Source of the DNA: Lachnospiraceae bacterium C7
GTDB taxonomy: Bacteria; Bacillota; Clostridia; Lachnospirales; Lachnospiraceae
DNA: 57,801 bases
Assembly (NCBI GenBank): GCA_900113385.1
Contig: FOPE01000016.1
Span: 1 to 57,801 of the forward strand
Direction of reading: 5' to 3'
In this document: positions 43,006 to 51,570 of the stretch, one piece after another
Layout: each line of letters starts with the position of its first letter
Position numbering within the stretch: position 1 is the stretch's first letter
Position numbers and translations under genes: made by a program
Notes under the pieces: generated by a model
What the model was told of the DNA's origin: nothing
The model's database searches: none
Seen by the model: the letters and a program-made list of their open reading frames with translations, nothing else

Positions 43006-44421
43006 TTGTCGGATAATAAGAAAATAGAATTGAATGAAAAAGAAATAAATAAAGCAAACACAGCAGAAGCAAACACAGCAGAAGCAAACACAGCAGAAGC
43101 AAGCACAGTAGAAGCAAACACATCTAAAACAAACACAAAAGAAAAATCACGTAAACAGCCACCAAAAGTAATTACGGAAAGAGCAAGCAAGATTAGAACT
43201 CTCGTTAAAAAAAGAAATGTTGTAGATAGAATAAAAAGAAGAGTTCCAATTTTTTTGGCGGTTACAAACGTGGTTATCATAGTGGTATTAGTCGGTCAAA
43301 TTGTAATGACAAATTACAATTTGCGCCTTTTAAATAATCAATTAAGCTATATGCAAGATACAGATGATACAATGCAAGCTCAAATTGAAAATATGCAAAA
43401 AAGTTTTAAAAAGACTATAAAAGAAGAATCTAGTCTGATATCAGAATATGAAATTGAGCCTGTAGACGTAGATTTTGCGAATAATCAGTATACACTTCAT
43501 GTAAGCGTTACACCAAAAGAATACACATCCTCTACAGATGCAATAGTATATTTTGGAACTAACGAGTATAAGTTAGACTACACTAATAACGTATTTGAAA
43601 AAAATATTACTTTAAATGTTGCGGATGATTACGATGGTAGAGTATCTTTTTTATTCCAAAATGGTTATAAGAAAAGTACGGAAGTTATAGATAATTATTC
43701 AGGTTTTTTAAATATATTTGATTCTGCTTTAAGCGGAAAGTTGAAAAAGAGCCCATCATACTCAAATGGCACTCTTGAATTTGAAGGAGAGTGCAGTTAT
43801 GCACTAGATGGCAAGAAAAAATACAAGTTTTCCACTTTCGAAATGTGCGTTGACGTGGATAATGTGCAGACAATTCACATTGATATGTTGAAAACTTACC
43901 TAGATGAAAAAGAAAAGTTGGAAAACACGGAAAAGAAATCTATAACAGATAAATTGTCTGACGCATTAAGTGATGGAGATTCAAAAGATGACAATTCCGT
44001 TATAGAGAATGGAAAAAATGTAGAAAATTTGGATGGAGCAGAGAGTTCAACAGAAGCAACGGACAATCAAGGGGAGAGTCTAGATGAAGCTTCAGCAGAA
44101 GATTCCCAAAAAGTTTCAGAAAAAGATGGTACAGACAAATCGGATGAATCAACAAGTAAGAAAAAAAATAAAACTGTCTCTACAATTTCTGGAAAAGTTA
44201 ATTTAGAGGATTTAATAAAAAATCAAATCCATGTTGATGGCGATAAAACGGTTAGAGTTTATCTAAGAGCCAAGACAACAGAAGGATATGTTTTTACATA
44301 TGACTTATTTAATGGAATAATAGATACAGAAAATAACGGATGGAAAACAAATGGTAATCCTTTTAAGGTTCATTATGAAGCTCAAGATTTAAAGGGCGGT
44401 GTTTTAAAGATTAAGAACTAA
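43006..44421 (+). CDS. Membrane protein of unknown function with N-terminal pentapeptide repeats
   Basis: 471 residues, not recognised. An N-terminal cytoplasmic part has a repeat of the form ANTAE (about 17-46), then a basic stretch, one membrane helix (about 82-101), a short coiled coil, two beta-rich extracytoplasmic regions and a Ser/Asp/Glu-rich linker between them. The single helix and order suggest a cell-wall-facing anchored protein. TTG 43006 is the start, 8 bases after AAGGGGTGAG. It has its own strong promoter and a long repeat-bearing leader. Confidence 0.75.
   Translation: MSDNKKIELNEKEINKANTAEANTAEANTAEASTVEANTSKTNTKEKSRKQPPKVITERASKIRTLVKKRNVVDRIKRRVPIFLAVTNVVIIVVLVGQIVMTNYNLRLLNNQLSYMQDTDDTMQAQIENMQKSFKKTIKEESSLISEYEIEPVDVDFANNQYTLHVSVTPKEYTSSTDAIVYFGTNEYKLDYTNNVFEKNITLNVADDYDGRVSFLFQNGYKKSTEVIDNYSGFLNIFDSALSGKLKKSPSYSNGTLEFEGECSYALDGKKKYKFSTFEMCVDVDNVQTIHIDMLKTYLDEKEKLENTEKKSITDKLSDALSDGDSKDDNSVIENGKNVENLDGAESSTEATDNQGESLDEASAEDSQKVSEKDGTDKSDESTSKKKNKTVSTISGKVNLEDLIKNQIHVDGDKTVRVYLRAKTTEGYVFTYDLFNGIIDTENNGWKTNGNPFKVHYEAQDLKGGVLKIKN
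43054..43143 (+). repeat. 15-bp in-frame coding repeat
   Basis: GCAAACACAGCAGAA is repeated three times exactly (43054-43098), then three diverging units follow up to 43143. The unit length keeps the reading frame, so only the number of pentapeptides changes. Confidence 0.95.
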
Positions 44422-44444
44422 ATTTAGGAGCCAAGAGAAGTTAG

Positions 44445-44501
44445 AAATCTAAATTTAATAAATCAGAGCTAAATTTTATCCAAAAGTTAAATTTTAGATT
44501 T
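44445..44501 (+). terminator. AT-rich stem-loop after the 471-residue protein gene
   Basis: AAATCTAAATTTAA (44445-44458) pairs with TTAAATTTTAGATTT (44487-44501) with one bulge. There is no strong T run, so it is a weak terminator or a processing structure. Confidence 0.45.
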
Positions 44502-44557
44502 GAATAAGAGAAGATAAAGAGACTATTTACTGAATTTATGTATTAATATTGAAAACA

Positions 44558-44584
44558 TTGTGATAATTGAGTGAAAAATCACAA
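44558..44584. promoter_or_regulatory. Inverted repeat TTGTGAT-N13-ATCACAA, candidate operator
   Basis: Perfect 7-base arms upstream of the lctP promoter. A second, similar pair lies over the -10 box. Confidence 0.4.
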
Positions 44585-44648
44585 AGGTTAAAATAAAATA
44601 ATGATTATTTTGAAATGGTCGAAATATAGTGATGAGGCCTTAAAACTA

Positions 44649-44677
44649 TTGAAACAAGGTGTATTCTGTGATAATAT
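44649..44677 (+). promoter_or_regulatory. Promoter for lctP
   Basis: TTGAAA (44649-44654), 17-base spacer, TAATAT (44672-44677), about 120 bases before the start codon. Confidence 0.65.
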
Positions 44678-44696
44678 ATTTTTCGAATAATCACAA
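44667..44696. promoter_or_regulatory. Second inverted repeat over the lctP -10 box
   Basis: TGTGAT (44667-44672) and ATCACA (44690-44695), same half-site as the upstream pair. A factor bound here would cover the start of transcription, fitting repression. Confidence 0.4.
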
Positions 44697-44796
44697 ATTT
44701 TACGATGGTTTAATATGAATTATTATTTTATTAGGCAATATTATATATGGACGCTTAAGTCTTCGTAAGGTTTGTAGAACAAAGGAGAATCACATT

Positions 44797-46338
44797 ATGA
44801 ATGATTTTTTACTATTTATACTTGCGTTAGCCCCAATATTATGCTTGATTGTGGCTTTAACTGGTTTAAAAATGCCAGGTCACTTAGCTTGCTTTGGAGC
44901 ACTTATCATTACTGCAATTTTAGCAGGTAGTGTATGGAAAATGACTCCAGCAAATATTGGATTAGCTTCCCTTGAAGGTGCTTGTAATGCACTTTGGCCA
45001 ATTATTATCGTTATTTTGGCTGCTTTATTTACTTATAATTTAACTTTAGAGACAAAAGCAATGGATTCAATCAAAGCTATGCTTGCTAGCGTATCTACAG
45101 ATAAGAGAATTTTAATGCTTTTAATCGCATTTGGTTTTGGTAACTTCATGGAAGGTATGGCTGGTTTCGGTACAGCTGTTGCTATTCCAGCAGGTATCTT
45201 AGTTGGTTTAGGTTTTGAGCCATTACTTGCAGTAGTTACATGTTTAATAATAAACTCAACACCAACAGCTTTTGGTTCTGTAGGTGTACCTGTTAATACA
45301 ATGCATGCTATTACAGGTCTTGATACAGTTGGAATTTCTACAAATGTTGCTATTATTCAAGCAGTAGTACAGTTCTTAATTCCATTTATCGCAGTAGTAG
45401 TAATTGGAAAAGGTTTTAAAGCCTTAAAAGGATTAGTAGGATTTACTTTAATTGCTGACTTAGCATACCTTTTACCAGAGTGTCTTGTAGCTAAGTTTAT
45501 CGGACCAGATTTAGCAGATATCATTGGTGCAATTATTTGTATGATTGTAATTGTTATATATGCTATGAAAGCAAAAACACCTGATAATCCAGAATTTAAA
45601 GTATCAACATCAGGTGATGCTACTAAAGGTTTAACATTTGGAAAAGCTTTTAAAGCATGGTCACCATTTATATTTGTATTTGTATTTTTACTTTTAACAT
45701 CAAAATTAGTTCCATTTATTAATAAGCCTTTACTTAAGTTTGCATCGTCAGTTAAGTTTTATCCAACAGGTAAACCATTAACATTCTGTTGGGTTAACAC
45801 ACCAGGTGTATTAATCTTATTAGCAGGATTTTTAGGTGGAGCAATCCAAGGTGCAAGCTTTAAAACAATGTTATGCATCTTAGGAAAGACAGTTAAATCA
45901 AATGTTAAGACAATTATTACAATTTGTTCTGTATTAGCAGTAGCTAAGATCATGGGTTATAGTGGAATGACAACATCTATTTCAAAAGAATTAGTAAGTG
46001 TTACAGGACAATATTTCCCATTTATTTCTCCATTAATCGGTACAATTGGTGGATTTGTAACAGGTTCTGGTACATCAACAACAGCATTATTTGGTGATGT
46101 TCAAGTTCAGACAGCAAAAGCTATTGGAGCTAATCCTTCTTGGTTAGCAGCTGGTAACTTAATGGGTGCTGGTTTAGGTAAGATGATCTGTCCACAGTCA
46201 ATTGCAATTGGTTCAGCTGCAGTTGGTTTAAGTGGTGTAGAAAGTAAGATCATGGCTAAAGTTGTTGTATGGACAATTTCATTTGTAGTAATAGCCGGAA
46301 TAATCTGTTATGGATTCTCAGTAATTGGATTAGTGTAG
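44797..46338 (+). CDS. lctP: L-lactate permease
   Basis: 513-residue LctP-family transporter with 12-14 hydrophobic segments. Family signatures are GFGNFMEGMAGFGTAVAIPA near residue 111, NSTPTAFGSVGVPVNT, and late TVSGSGTSTTALFG-like residues (GFVTGSGTSTTALFG). It moves lactate, glycolate or similar acids with protons; in gut anaerobes it can serve lactate use or release. AAAGGAGA precedes ATG 44797. A LysR-type regulator is encoded on the other strand just downstream. Confidence 0.93.
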   Translation: MNDFLLFILALAPILCLIVALTGLKMPGHLACFGALIITAILAGSVWKMTPANIGLASLEGACNALWPIIIVILAALFTYNLTLETKAMDSIKAMLASVSTDKRILMLLIAFGFGNFMEGMAGFGTAVAIPAGILVGLGFEPLLAVVTCLIINSTPTAFGSVGVPVNTMHAITGLDTVGISTNVAIIQAVVQFLIPFIAVVVIGKGFKALKGLVGFTLIADLAYLLPECLVAKFIGPDLADIIGAIICMIVIVIYAMKAKTPDNPEFKVSTSGDATKGLTFGKAFKAWSPFIFVFVFLLLTSKLVPFINKPLLKFASSVKFYPTGKPLTFCWVNTPGVLILLAGFLGGAIQGASFKTMLCILGKTVKSNVKTIITICSVLAVAKIMGYSGMTTSISKELVSVTGQYFPFISPLIGTIGGFVTGSGTSTTALFGDVQVQTAKAIGANPSWLAAGNLMGAGLGKMICPQSIAIGSAAVGLSGVESKIMAKVVVWTISFVVIAGIICYGFSVIGLV

Positions 46339-46436
46339 AATTCATATAAGACAATTAGAAAGAATTAATTAGATATGATTAATTAGAAAGAATTAATTAA
46401 AAAATTTATCAAACTAATTAAAAATATAAGAATTTT

Positions 46437-46473
46437 AAGCGTAGTGGTTTTAAGTAACTGCTACGCTTTTTTT
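46437..46473 (+). terminator. Intrinsic terminator of lctP
   Basis: AAGCGTAGTGGTT (46437-46449) pairs with AACTGCTACGCTT, followed by seven T. Confidence 0.9.
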
Positions 46474-46571
46474 ATAATGTTACAAATGATAATACTACAA
46501 ATAAAAATATTATAAATAGATTTTAATTAATTATATATTTAATTAATCATACACTGCAGGCTTTTATCTGA

Positions 46572-47456
46572 TCATAATGATTCATACGATGCAAGGATTT
46601 TGAGAAATTCACTAATAAGATTAGAACCATTTTTTTTGTAGACAAAAAGGATATTTGTACATAATGAAGCATCATCAATAGGACATACAATAGAGTCATC
46701 GTCAGCTTCATTAGCAAGAGATTGAGGAAATATGGCAATGGCTTTGTTGGCTTTAGCCCAAAACATAGTTGTTCTTGCATCATCGCAGACACTAAAATAA
46801 TTGCTATTTAATCCTTGCATTTTAAAAGCGTTTGTAAGTAAATCTTGGTAACGTCTATAAATGGATAGAGGATACTTAGATAAAAATTCCATTGAAATAG
46901 GAGATTCAGCATCATTTTTCACGCAAAAATTTTCATTACAATTTATAAGAGATTTTGGTATAAGAGCCACCATAGGTTCTTTTTTTATAGTTAAAGATTC
47001 AAATTCACCAGGAGCAAAAGGGGTTCGTAGAAAAGCAGCATCAATGATATTGGTTTCCAATAAATGCTTCATTTCAAAAGTCGAACCGTCGTAAATCTGA
47101 AATTTAAGATCAGGGTTATCATCAGAAAATCTTGATAAAAATCCAGAAATAACAGGTATAGTTGATGGAGTAAGGCCTATAGAAAAAGTCCTATGTTTTC
47201 CAACTTTTGAAACGTCAGCAATAGTATTTTCAGTTAATTCAAGGATTCTTTTTGCACGTTGGTATAGAATGGTTCCGGCTTCCGTTAGGGTGACGTGTCT
47301 AGTGCCGCGTTTAAAAAGAACAACACCAAGCTCATCCTCTAGACGTTTCATCGACATAGAAAGAGGAGGTTGGCTCATATGCAAAGTTTTTGCAGCTTGA
47401 TTAATGTTTCCCATATCGACAACAGTTTTAAAATATTCCATTTGTTTAAGATCCAT
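46572..47456 (-). CDS. LysR family transcriptional regulator
   Basis: 294 residues: winged helix-turn-helix at the N-terminus (GNINQAAKTLHMSQPPLSMS, about 16-35), linker helix, and a two-lobed effector domain (about 90-290). Size and layout are standard for LysR-type regulators that sense small organic acids or aromatics. It converges on lctP and is divergent from the SGNH hydrolase gene; either could be a target. CGGAGGA precedes the start on the minus strand. Confidence 0.92.
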   Translation of the reverse strand: MDLKQMEYFKTVVDMGNINQAAKTLHMSQPPLSMSMKRLEDELGVVLFKRGTRHVTLTEAGTILYQRAKRILELTENTIADVSKVGKHRTFSIGLTPSTIPVISGFLSRFSDDNPDLKFQIYDGSTFEMKHLLETNIIDAAFLRTPFAPGEFESLTIKKEPMVALIPKSLINCNENFCVKNDAESPISMEFLSKYPLSIYRRYQDLLTNAFKMQGLNSNYFSVCDDARTTMFWAKANKAIAIFPQSLANEADDDSIVCPIDDASLCTNILFVYKKNGSNLISEFLKILASYESL

Positions 47457-47498
47457 AGTTTTCCTCCGGTATATATATTATATATAACTCGTCTATAT

Positions 47499-47527
47499 AT
47501 TAGATATTTGACATATATATACTGCAA
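47499..47527 (-). promoter_or_regulatory. Promoter for the LysR gene
   Basis: On the minus strand, TTGCAG (47527-47522), 17-base spacer, TCTAAT (47504-47499), 43 bases before the start codon. The inverted repeat at 47518-47532 covers its -35 box. Confidence 0.4.
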
Positions 47528-47532
47528 GTATA
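47518..47532. promoter_or_regulatory. Inverted repeat TATACT-GCA-AGTATA, candidate LysR operator
   Basis: A perfect 6-base dyad with a 3-base centre between the divergent lysR and SGNH genes, over the lysR -35 box. On the plus strand TTGACA at 47508-47513 and TATAGA at 47529-47534 may be a short-spaced promoter for the SGNH gene, also covered by the dyad. Confidence 0.4.
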
Positions 47533-47534
47533 GA

Positions 47535-47649
47535 CTAAAAATATATAGAAAGTCAATGGACAAACTTAAAAAATATAGAAGGCTAATGAGATATTAGAAA
47601 AATATAGAAAGCCAATGAGATACTAAAAAAGTAGAAGTTCAATGGGAGG
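47535..47649. repeat. 30-bp tandem repeat running into the SGNH ribosome binding site
   Basis: Units at 47535-47564, 47565-47594, 47595-47624 and a partial 47625-47649 share AAAATATAGAAAG followed by CAATG. The last partial unit ends in the GGGAGG ribosome binding site of the SGNH gene. Confidence 0.8.
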
Positions 47650-47656
47650 TATTAAA

Positions 47657-48433
47657 ATGACAAAAGAAAGCGAAAAAATAATAGCAGATTTTTATAAAAA
47701 TCAAAAATTAGATAGACTAGAAAGGATCAGACATTTAAATAAAAATATAAAAAAAGGTCAAATATTGTTTACAGGTTCATCTTTGATGGAGCAATTTCCT
47801 ATAAATGAAATTTTGAGCACACATGGTTACAATATTACAGTTTATAATCGAGGAATAGGTGGTTATACAATTCCAGAAATGCTTCAGGCAATGGATGAAC
47901 AGATTTTTGATTTGTGTCCTTCAAAAATTTTTATTAATATAGGAACTAATGATTTAAGCATTCCAGAGGAAACAAGTGAAAAATTAAAAGAAGATTATAA
48001 AAAAGTTTTGGACCAAATAAAGGAGAGATTACCAGAAACAAAAGTGTACATGATGGCTTACTATCCAGTGAACATAAAAGTGGCATCTTCTGTGGCATGG
48101 GAAGGTGCAAAAAAAGCAGTTAAACTCAGGATGGAACGTTTAGATAAAGCAAACAAAATCGTAGAAGAACTAGCAAAAGAATATGGGTATAATTTTATAA
48201 ATGTAAATGCAGGTTTAACAAATGTGGATTTAATAAATGTGGATTTAACAAATGTAGGAGAACAAGTTACAGGAGAGCAAGACACAAGAGGACAAGACAC
48301 AAGAGAGCAAGACACAAATAGCCAAGTAAAAATAGAACAAACTAAAAGTGAATATTCTATAGACGGAATTCACATGTGGGCAGACGCCTATGAAATTATT
48401 TTTAATAATATGAAAAAATATATTTTCGAATAA
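47657..48433 (+). CDS. SGNH/GDSL hydrolase with a repeat-built insert
   Basis: 258 residues with ATG 47657, chosen because GGGAGG (47644-47649) precedes it. Block I (LFTGSSLMEQF, nucleophile Ser at about 42), block II glycine (GIGGYT), block III (NIGTNDLS) and the catalytic Asp-His (DGIHMWAD) are all present. It probably deacylates a small ester, a lipid or a sugar acetate. Between the last helix and block V lies a 45-residue polar insert built from two 15-base coding repeats. No signal peptide. The MATE gene follows after 17 bases. Confidence 0.88.
   Translation: MTKESEKIIADFYKNQKLDRLERIRHLNKNIKKGQILFTGSSLMEQFPINEILSTHGYNITVYNRGIGGYTIPEMLQAMDEQIFDLCPSKIFINIGTNDLSIPEETSEKLKEDYKKVLDQIKERLPETKVYMMAYYPVNIKVASSVAWEGAKKAVKLRMERLDKANKIVEELAKEYGYNFINVNAGLTNVDLINVDLTNVGEQVTGEQDTRGQDTREQDTNSQVKIEQTKSEYSIDGIHMWADAYEIIFNNMKKYIFE
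48218..48319 (+). repeat. Two 15-bp coding repeats in the SGNH gene
   Basis: First array (48218-48262): ACAAATGTGGATTTA-type units, three copies. Second array (48275-48319): GAGCAAGACACAAGA-type units, three copies. Both keep the frame and encode a polar loop. Confidence 0.9.
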
Positions 48434-48450
48434 TGTGAGGTCTTAAGTAA

Positions 48451-49809
48451 ATGAAAAAAGTAGATTTCGAAAATGGTGGAACACTAAAAAATATTTTAGC
48501 TACTGCATTACCGATGCTTGTGGCACAGATTTTAAATCTTTTATATAACATAGTTGATCGAATTTATATAGCAAGAATCCCTAAAATTGGAACGGAGGCT
48601 TTAGGGGCGGTAGGCCTTTGTTTTCCGCTAGTTATTTTAATTACAGCTTTTACGAATATGTACGGAAGTGGAGGTTCTCCGCTTTTTTCAATGGCTCGTG
48701 GAAGAGGTGATGATAGCGAAGCGGTAGGAATACAAAATACTTCATTTTTCCTTTTAGTTTCATCGGCAATTATATTAACAATTTTTGGCGAAGTTTTTGG
48801 AAAACCTATATTAACTTTATTTGGTACATCTGATTCTGCAATGGTGTATGCTTTTCCTTATTTGAAAATATACTTAATAGGAACAATTTTTACAATGATT
48901 GCCACAGGAATGAATCCATTTATAACAGCTCAAGGTTTTTCGATGATTGGAATGATAACGGTTATAGTGGGAGCAGTATGTAACATTATTTTAGATCCAA
49001 TTTTCATTTTTGTATTGGGTCTTGGAATAAAAGGCGCAGCCATTGCAACAGTTGTATCTCAGGGATTTTCAGCTCTTTACGTTTTGAAATTTTTAAAAAG
49101 TAATAAGTGCGAATATAACATTCATTTTTTGAGTATAGAAGAGATAAAGCACTGCGGTACGCGAGCAAAAAAGATAGTTGGTTTGGGAACTGCAGCTTTT
49201 ATAATGCAATTTACAAATGCGGCAGTTCAAATTTCTTGCAATAATGTTTTAGCTGATGTAGGCGGAGATTTATATATTTCCATAATGACCATTGTAAACT
49301 CCGCAAGGCAAATGATGGAAACTCCTCTGCTTGCTATTACAGAAGGAGCATCACCTATAGTAAGCTTTAATTATGGGGCAAAACGATATGACAGAGTAAA
49401 AAAAGCCATAGCAATTTTATTTGTGCTAGGTTTCGCATATGCAAGTTTGATTTGGATAATTATCAGATTATTTCCAGGCGCAGTTATAGGTATATTTAGT
49501 GACGATAAGACAATTCTTTCGGAAGCAATTTTAGCTTTTAATTTGTATTTTTCAACATTTATATTTATGACATTTCAACATGCAGGACAGGTTACTTTTA
49601 AATCGTTAGGAATGAAAAATCATGCAATTTTCTTCTCATTATTTAGAAAAGTAATGATAGTGGTGCCACTTAATTACGTTCTTCCTTATGTATTTAATAT
49701 GGGGACTGATGGAGTTTTCTTGGCAGAACCAATTAGTAATGTTGTAGGTGGATTGATTTGTTTTGTAACAATGCTAATTTGTGTAAGGAAAAAGCTACTT
49801 AAAAAGTGA
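48451..49809 (+). CDS. MATE family efflux transporter
   Basis: 452-residue membrane protein with 12 hydrophobic segments in two similar halves. It has the MATE pattern: LPMLVAQILNLLYNIVDRIY in helix 1, MYGSGGSPLFSMARGRGD after helix 2, and TEGASPIVSFNYGAKRYDRV at the start of the second half. MATE proteins export cationic drugs or metabolites with Na+ or H+. It is 17 bases after the SGNH gene, so the two are probably cotranscribed; the substrate is unknown. Confidence 0.93.
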   Translation: MKKVDFENGGTLKNILATALPMLVAQILNLLYNIVDRIYIARIPKIGTEALGAVGLCFPLVILITAFTNMYGSGGSPLFSMARGRGDDSEAVGIQNTSFFLLVSSAIILTIFGEVFGKPILTLFGTSDSAMVYAFPYLKIYLIGTIFTMIATGMNPFITAQGFSMIGMITVIVGAVCNIILDPIFIFVLGLGIKGAAIATVVSQGFSALYVLKFLKSNKCEYNIHFLSIEEIKHCGTRAKKIVGLGTAAFIMQFTNAAVQISCNNVLADVGGDLYISIMTIVNSARQMMETPLLAITEGASPIVSFNYGAKRYDRVKKAIAILFVLGFAYASLIWIIIRLFPGAVIGIFSDDKTILSEAILAFNLYFSTFIFMTFQHAGQVTFKSLGMKNHAIFFSLFRKVMIVVPLNYVLPYVFNMGTDGVFLAEPISNVVGGLICFVTMLICVRKKLLKK

Positions 49810-49821
49810 ATGGCTATCTAA

Positions 49822-49878
49822 AAGAAAAGGGCCCCATAAAAAGAAAAGGGCCCCATAAAAAGAAAATGGGTACCCTAA
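49822..49878. repeat. 19-bp tandem repeat with GGGCCC core
   Basis: Two exact copies of AAGAAAAGGGCCCCATAAA (49822-49840 and 49841-49859) and a third changed copy (49860-49878) with GGGTACCC, itself still a palindrome. A further short CAATC-type repeat lies at about 49923-49958. Confidence 0.9.
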
Positions 49879-50001
49879 AGAGAGCGGTCATTTAAAAAAA
49901 TTAATTTCGCTGCCAAATCAACCCGCCAATCCAGCCAATCCAATCAAACCAATCAATCCTAAACTAGCTCAGTCAGCACATTTACTTTATCTTTTCAAAC
50001 A

Positions 50002-51405
50002 TTAGGCGCGTGGTAATGTAAAAATAAATTCAGTACCTACGCTTTCTGTACTAACAACATTAATGTTTTCGTTGTGAGCATTAATTATAGCTTTTACAAT
50101 GGAAAGTCCGAGGCCAGAGCCCTTTTTATCCCTTCCACGAGACATGTCAGTTTTGTAAAAGCGATCCCAAATTTTACTGATGCAATCAGCAGAAATTCCT
50201 ATACCATGATCTTTTATACTAACGAAAGCAGTACCGCGTTTTACATAGGTTTCTATATCTATAGTAGAATGCTCAGTGCTGAATTTAATGGCGTTGTCAA
50301 TTAAATTGTATAAAACCTGCTTGATTTTGTCACAGTCAGCTGAGACCATAAGAGCGCCATTAACTGATTCAGGAGCAAATTTAATATTAAAGTGTAAATC
50401 TTTTTTCATACAAGGTGCACCAAAAATTTGGATAGTAGATGATATAGTTGAATTAATATCAAAAGTTGAGATATTTAATTTGACACCATTTTTTCCAAAT
50501 TGATTTAGATCGAGCAGAGATTGGGTCAAATTAGTTAGCCTATTTGTTTCGTCTCTAATAATTGCAAGGTAAGTGTCTTGCATTTCCACAGGAATAGTTC
50601 CATCCATGATGGCCTCAACGTAGCCCTTGATAGAGGTAAGAGGTGAGCGAAAATCGTGGGAAACATTTGATACGAAAATACGCTCATCTTCTTCAAGAGT
50701 ATCAAGTTCAGTAGCCATATAGTTTAAAGTGTTTGCAAGGTATCCAATTTCATCATTAGAATGAGAACTAAGTCGTTTCGAAAAATCTCCTTGGGCATAG
50801 CTGTAAACAGCTTTCATTATAGTTGTAAATCTATTGTAAATAGTAAGTTTTACAATCGTAAGCATGATCCAAGATATAAGAATAATAATTACTAGAGTAT
50901 ACATTACAATTTTCATAAAATCATTTACATAAGATGCTACATATTCTTCATTTTTATGTATAATAACGTATCCTACAGTTTCATTATTTGATTTTACTGG
51001 TGAATATACAGAAATAGTTTCTTTAGAAAAACAATTGAAAAAATTTCCAGCATACCATTTTTTTGAAGTTAATTTCTTAGGTTTGATAGAAAAGGATTTA
51101 ACAGTATCATTTTTATTGGATGCAACCTTTTCACCTCGAGAATTAAGGATCCATATTTCTGCTGACAAAGCATTATCACATAATTTGTTTTGCTGGATTG
51201 CAGTTTCCTTGAAAATTTTTTTGTTGAAATAGTCAGCAACATAAGAATTTGCTGCCGATTTGCATACCTTTTCTAATTCATTTACTTGCATTTTCCTTCC
51301 AAAATATGTAGCTTGATATTGAGTATAAGTGCAAAGAACAAGAAAAATACAGATAATAAAAATAATGTTTCCAATTACAATTTTGCTAAATAAGCTGCGT
51401 TTCAT
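50002..51405 (-). CDS. Membrane sensor histidine kinase
   Basis: 467 residues with ATG at 51405. Two membrane helices (about 8-28 and 163-185) flank an extracytoplasmic sensor domain of about 135 residues, followed by HAMP, the phospho-accepting histidine in VSNVSHDFRSPLTS (about residue 257) and an ATPase domain with N, G1 (DHGIGI), and G2 (GSGLGLSIV) boxes. It is the partner of the OmpR-type regulator encoded just upstream in its operon. The ligand is unknown. A strong hairpin lies in the gap between the two genes. Confidence 0.92.
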   Translation of the reverse strand: MKRSLFSKIVIGNIIFIICIFLVLCTYTQYQATYFGRKMQVNELEKVCKSAANSYVADYFNKKIFKETAIQQNKLCDNALSAEIWILNSRGEKVASNKNDTVKSFSIKPKKLTSKKWYAGNFFNCFSKETISVYSPVKSNNETVGYVIIHKNEEYVASYVNDFMKIVMYTLVIIILISWIMLTIVKLTIYNRFTTIMKAVYSYAQGDFSKRLSSHSNDEIGYLANTLNYMATELDTLEEDERIFVSNVSHDFRSPLTSIKGYVEAIMDGTIPVEMQDTYLAIIRDETNRLTNLTQSLLDLNQFGKNGVKLNISTFDINSTISSTIQIFGAPCMKKDLHFNIKFAPESVNGALMVSADCDKIKQVLYNLIDNAIKFSTEHSTIDIETYVKRGTAFVSIKDHGIGISADCISKIWDRFYKTDMSRGRDKKGSGLGLSIVKAIINAHNENINVVSTESVGTEFIFTLPRA

Positions 51406-51426
51406 AAAATCCCCACTTTCTAAAAT

Positions 51427-51463
51427 GCACACCTAGGAGAAATAGAAAAATTCCCAGGTGTGC
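51427..51463 (-). other. Strong hairpin in the leader of the kinase gene
   Basis: GCACACCTAGGA (51427-51438) pairs with TCCCAGGTGTGC (51452-51463), a 12-base stem with wobble. On the minus strand only ATTTT follows, so it is a poor terminator. It may tune expression of the kinase relative to the regulator. Confidence 0.7.
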
Positions 51464-51570
51464 GAAAATTGTCTTAAAACTACTAACGTAGCCGGCCTGC
51501 CGTTCTTAGATTTGCCGCCAATCAGCATCTTGCACCGGTAAAAGAGCCGGCCGCCGTCAGCCAGTTCAGC
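51433..51570 (-). other. GC-rich cassette between response regulator and kinase genes, with an open frame
   Basis: By hand count 49 of 80 bases in 51491-51570 are G or C (61%), in a window of about one third GC. Two GCCGGC palindromes and one ACCGGT occur. Read from the regulator's TAA on the minus strand, the same frame stays open for 45 codons up to a TAG in the hairpin; the peptide would start AELADGGRLFYRCK and contain GGKSKNGRPATLVVLRQF. No ribosome binding site was found. It looks like an inserted small element or a relic rather than native spacer. Confidence 0.55.

Larger units (their letters stand above)
44422..44796. other. Long regulatory stretch before the lactate permease gene
   Basis: 375 bases without a gene. 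It holds a stem-loop (44445-44501), two TTGTGAT/ATCACAA inverted repeats (44558-44584 and 44667-44696) and a promoter (44649-44677). The remaining bases are AT-rich with no clear element. Confidence 0.6.

Noticed and set aside
47370-47597. A 75-codon frame running through the lysR start region
   Set aside because: It overlaps the lysR N-terminus in antisense and then reads the 30-bp repeat; no ribosome binding site.
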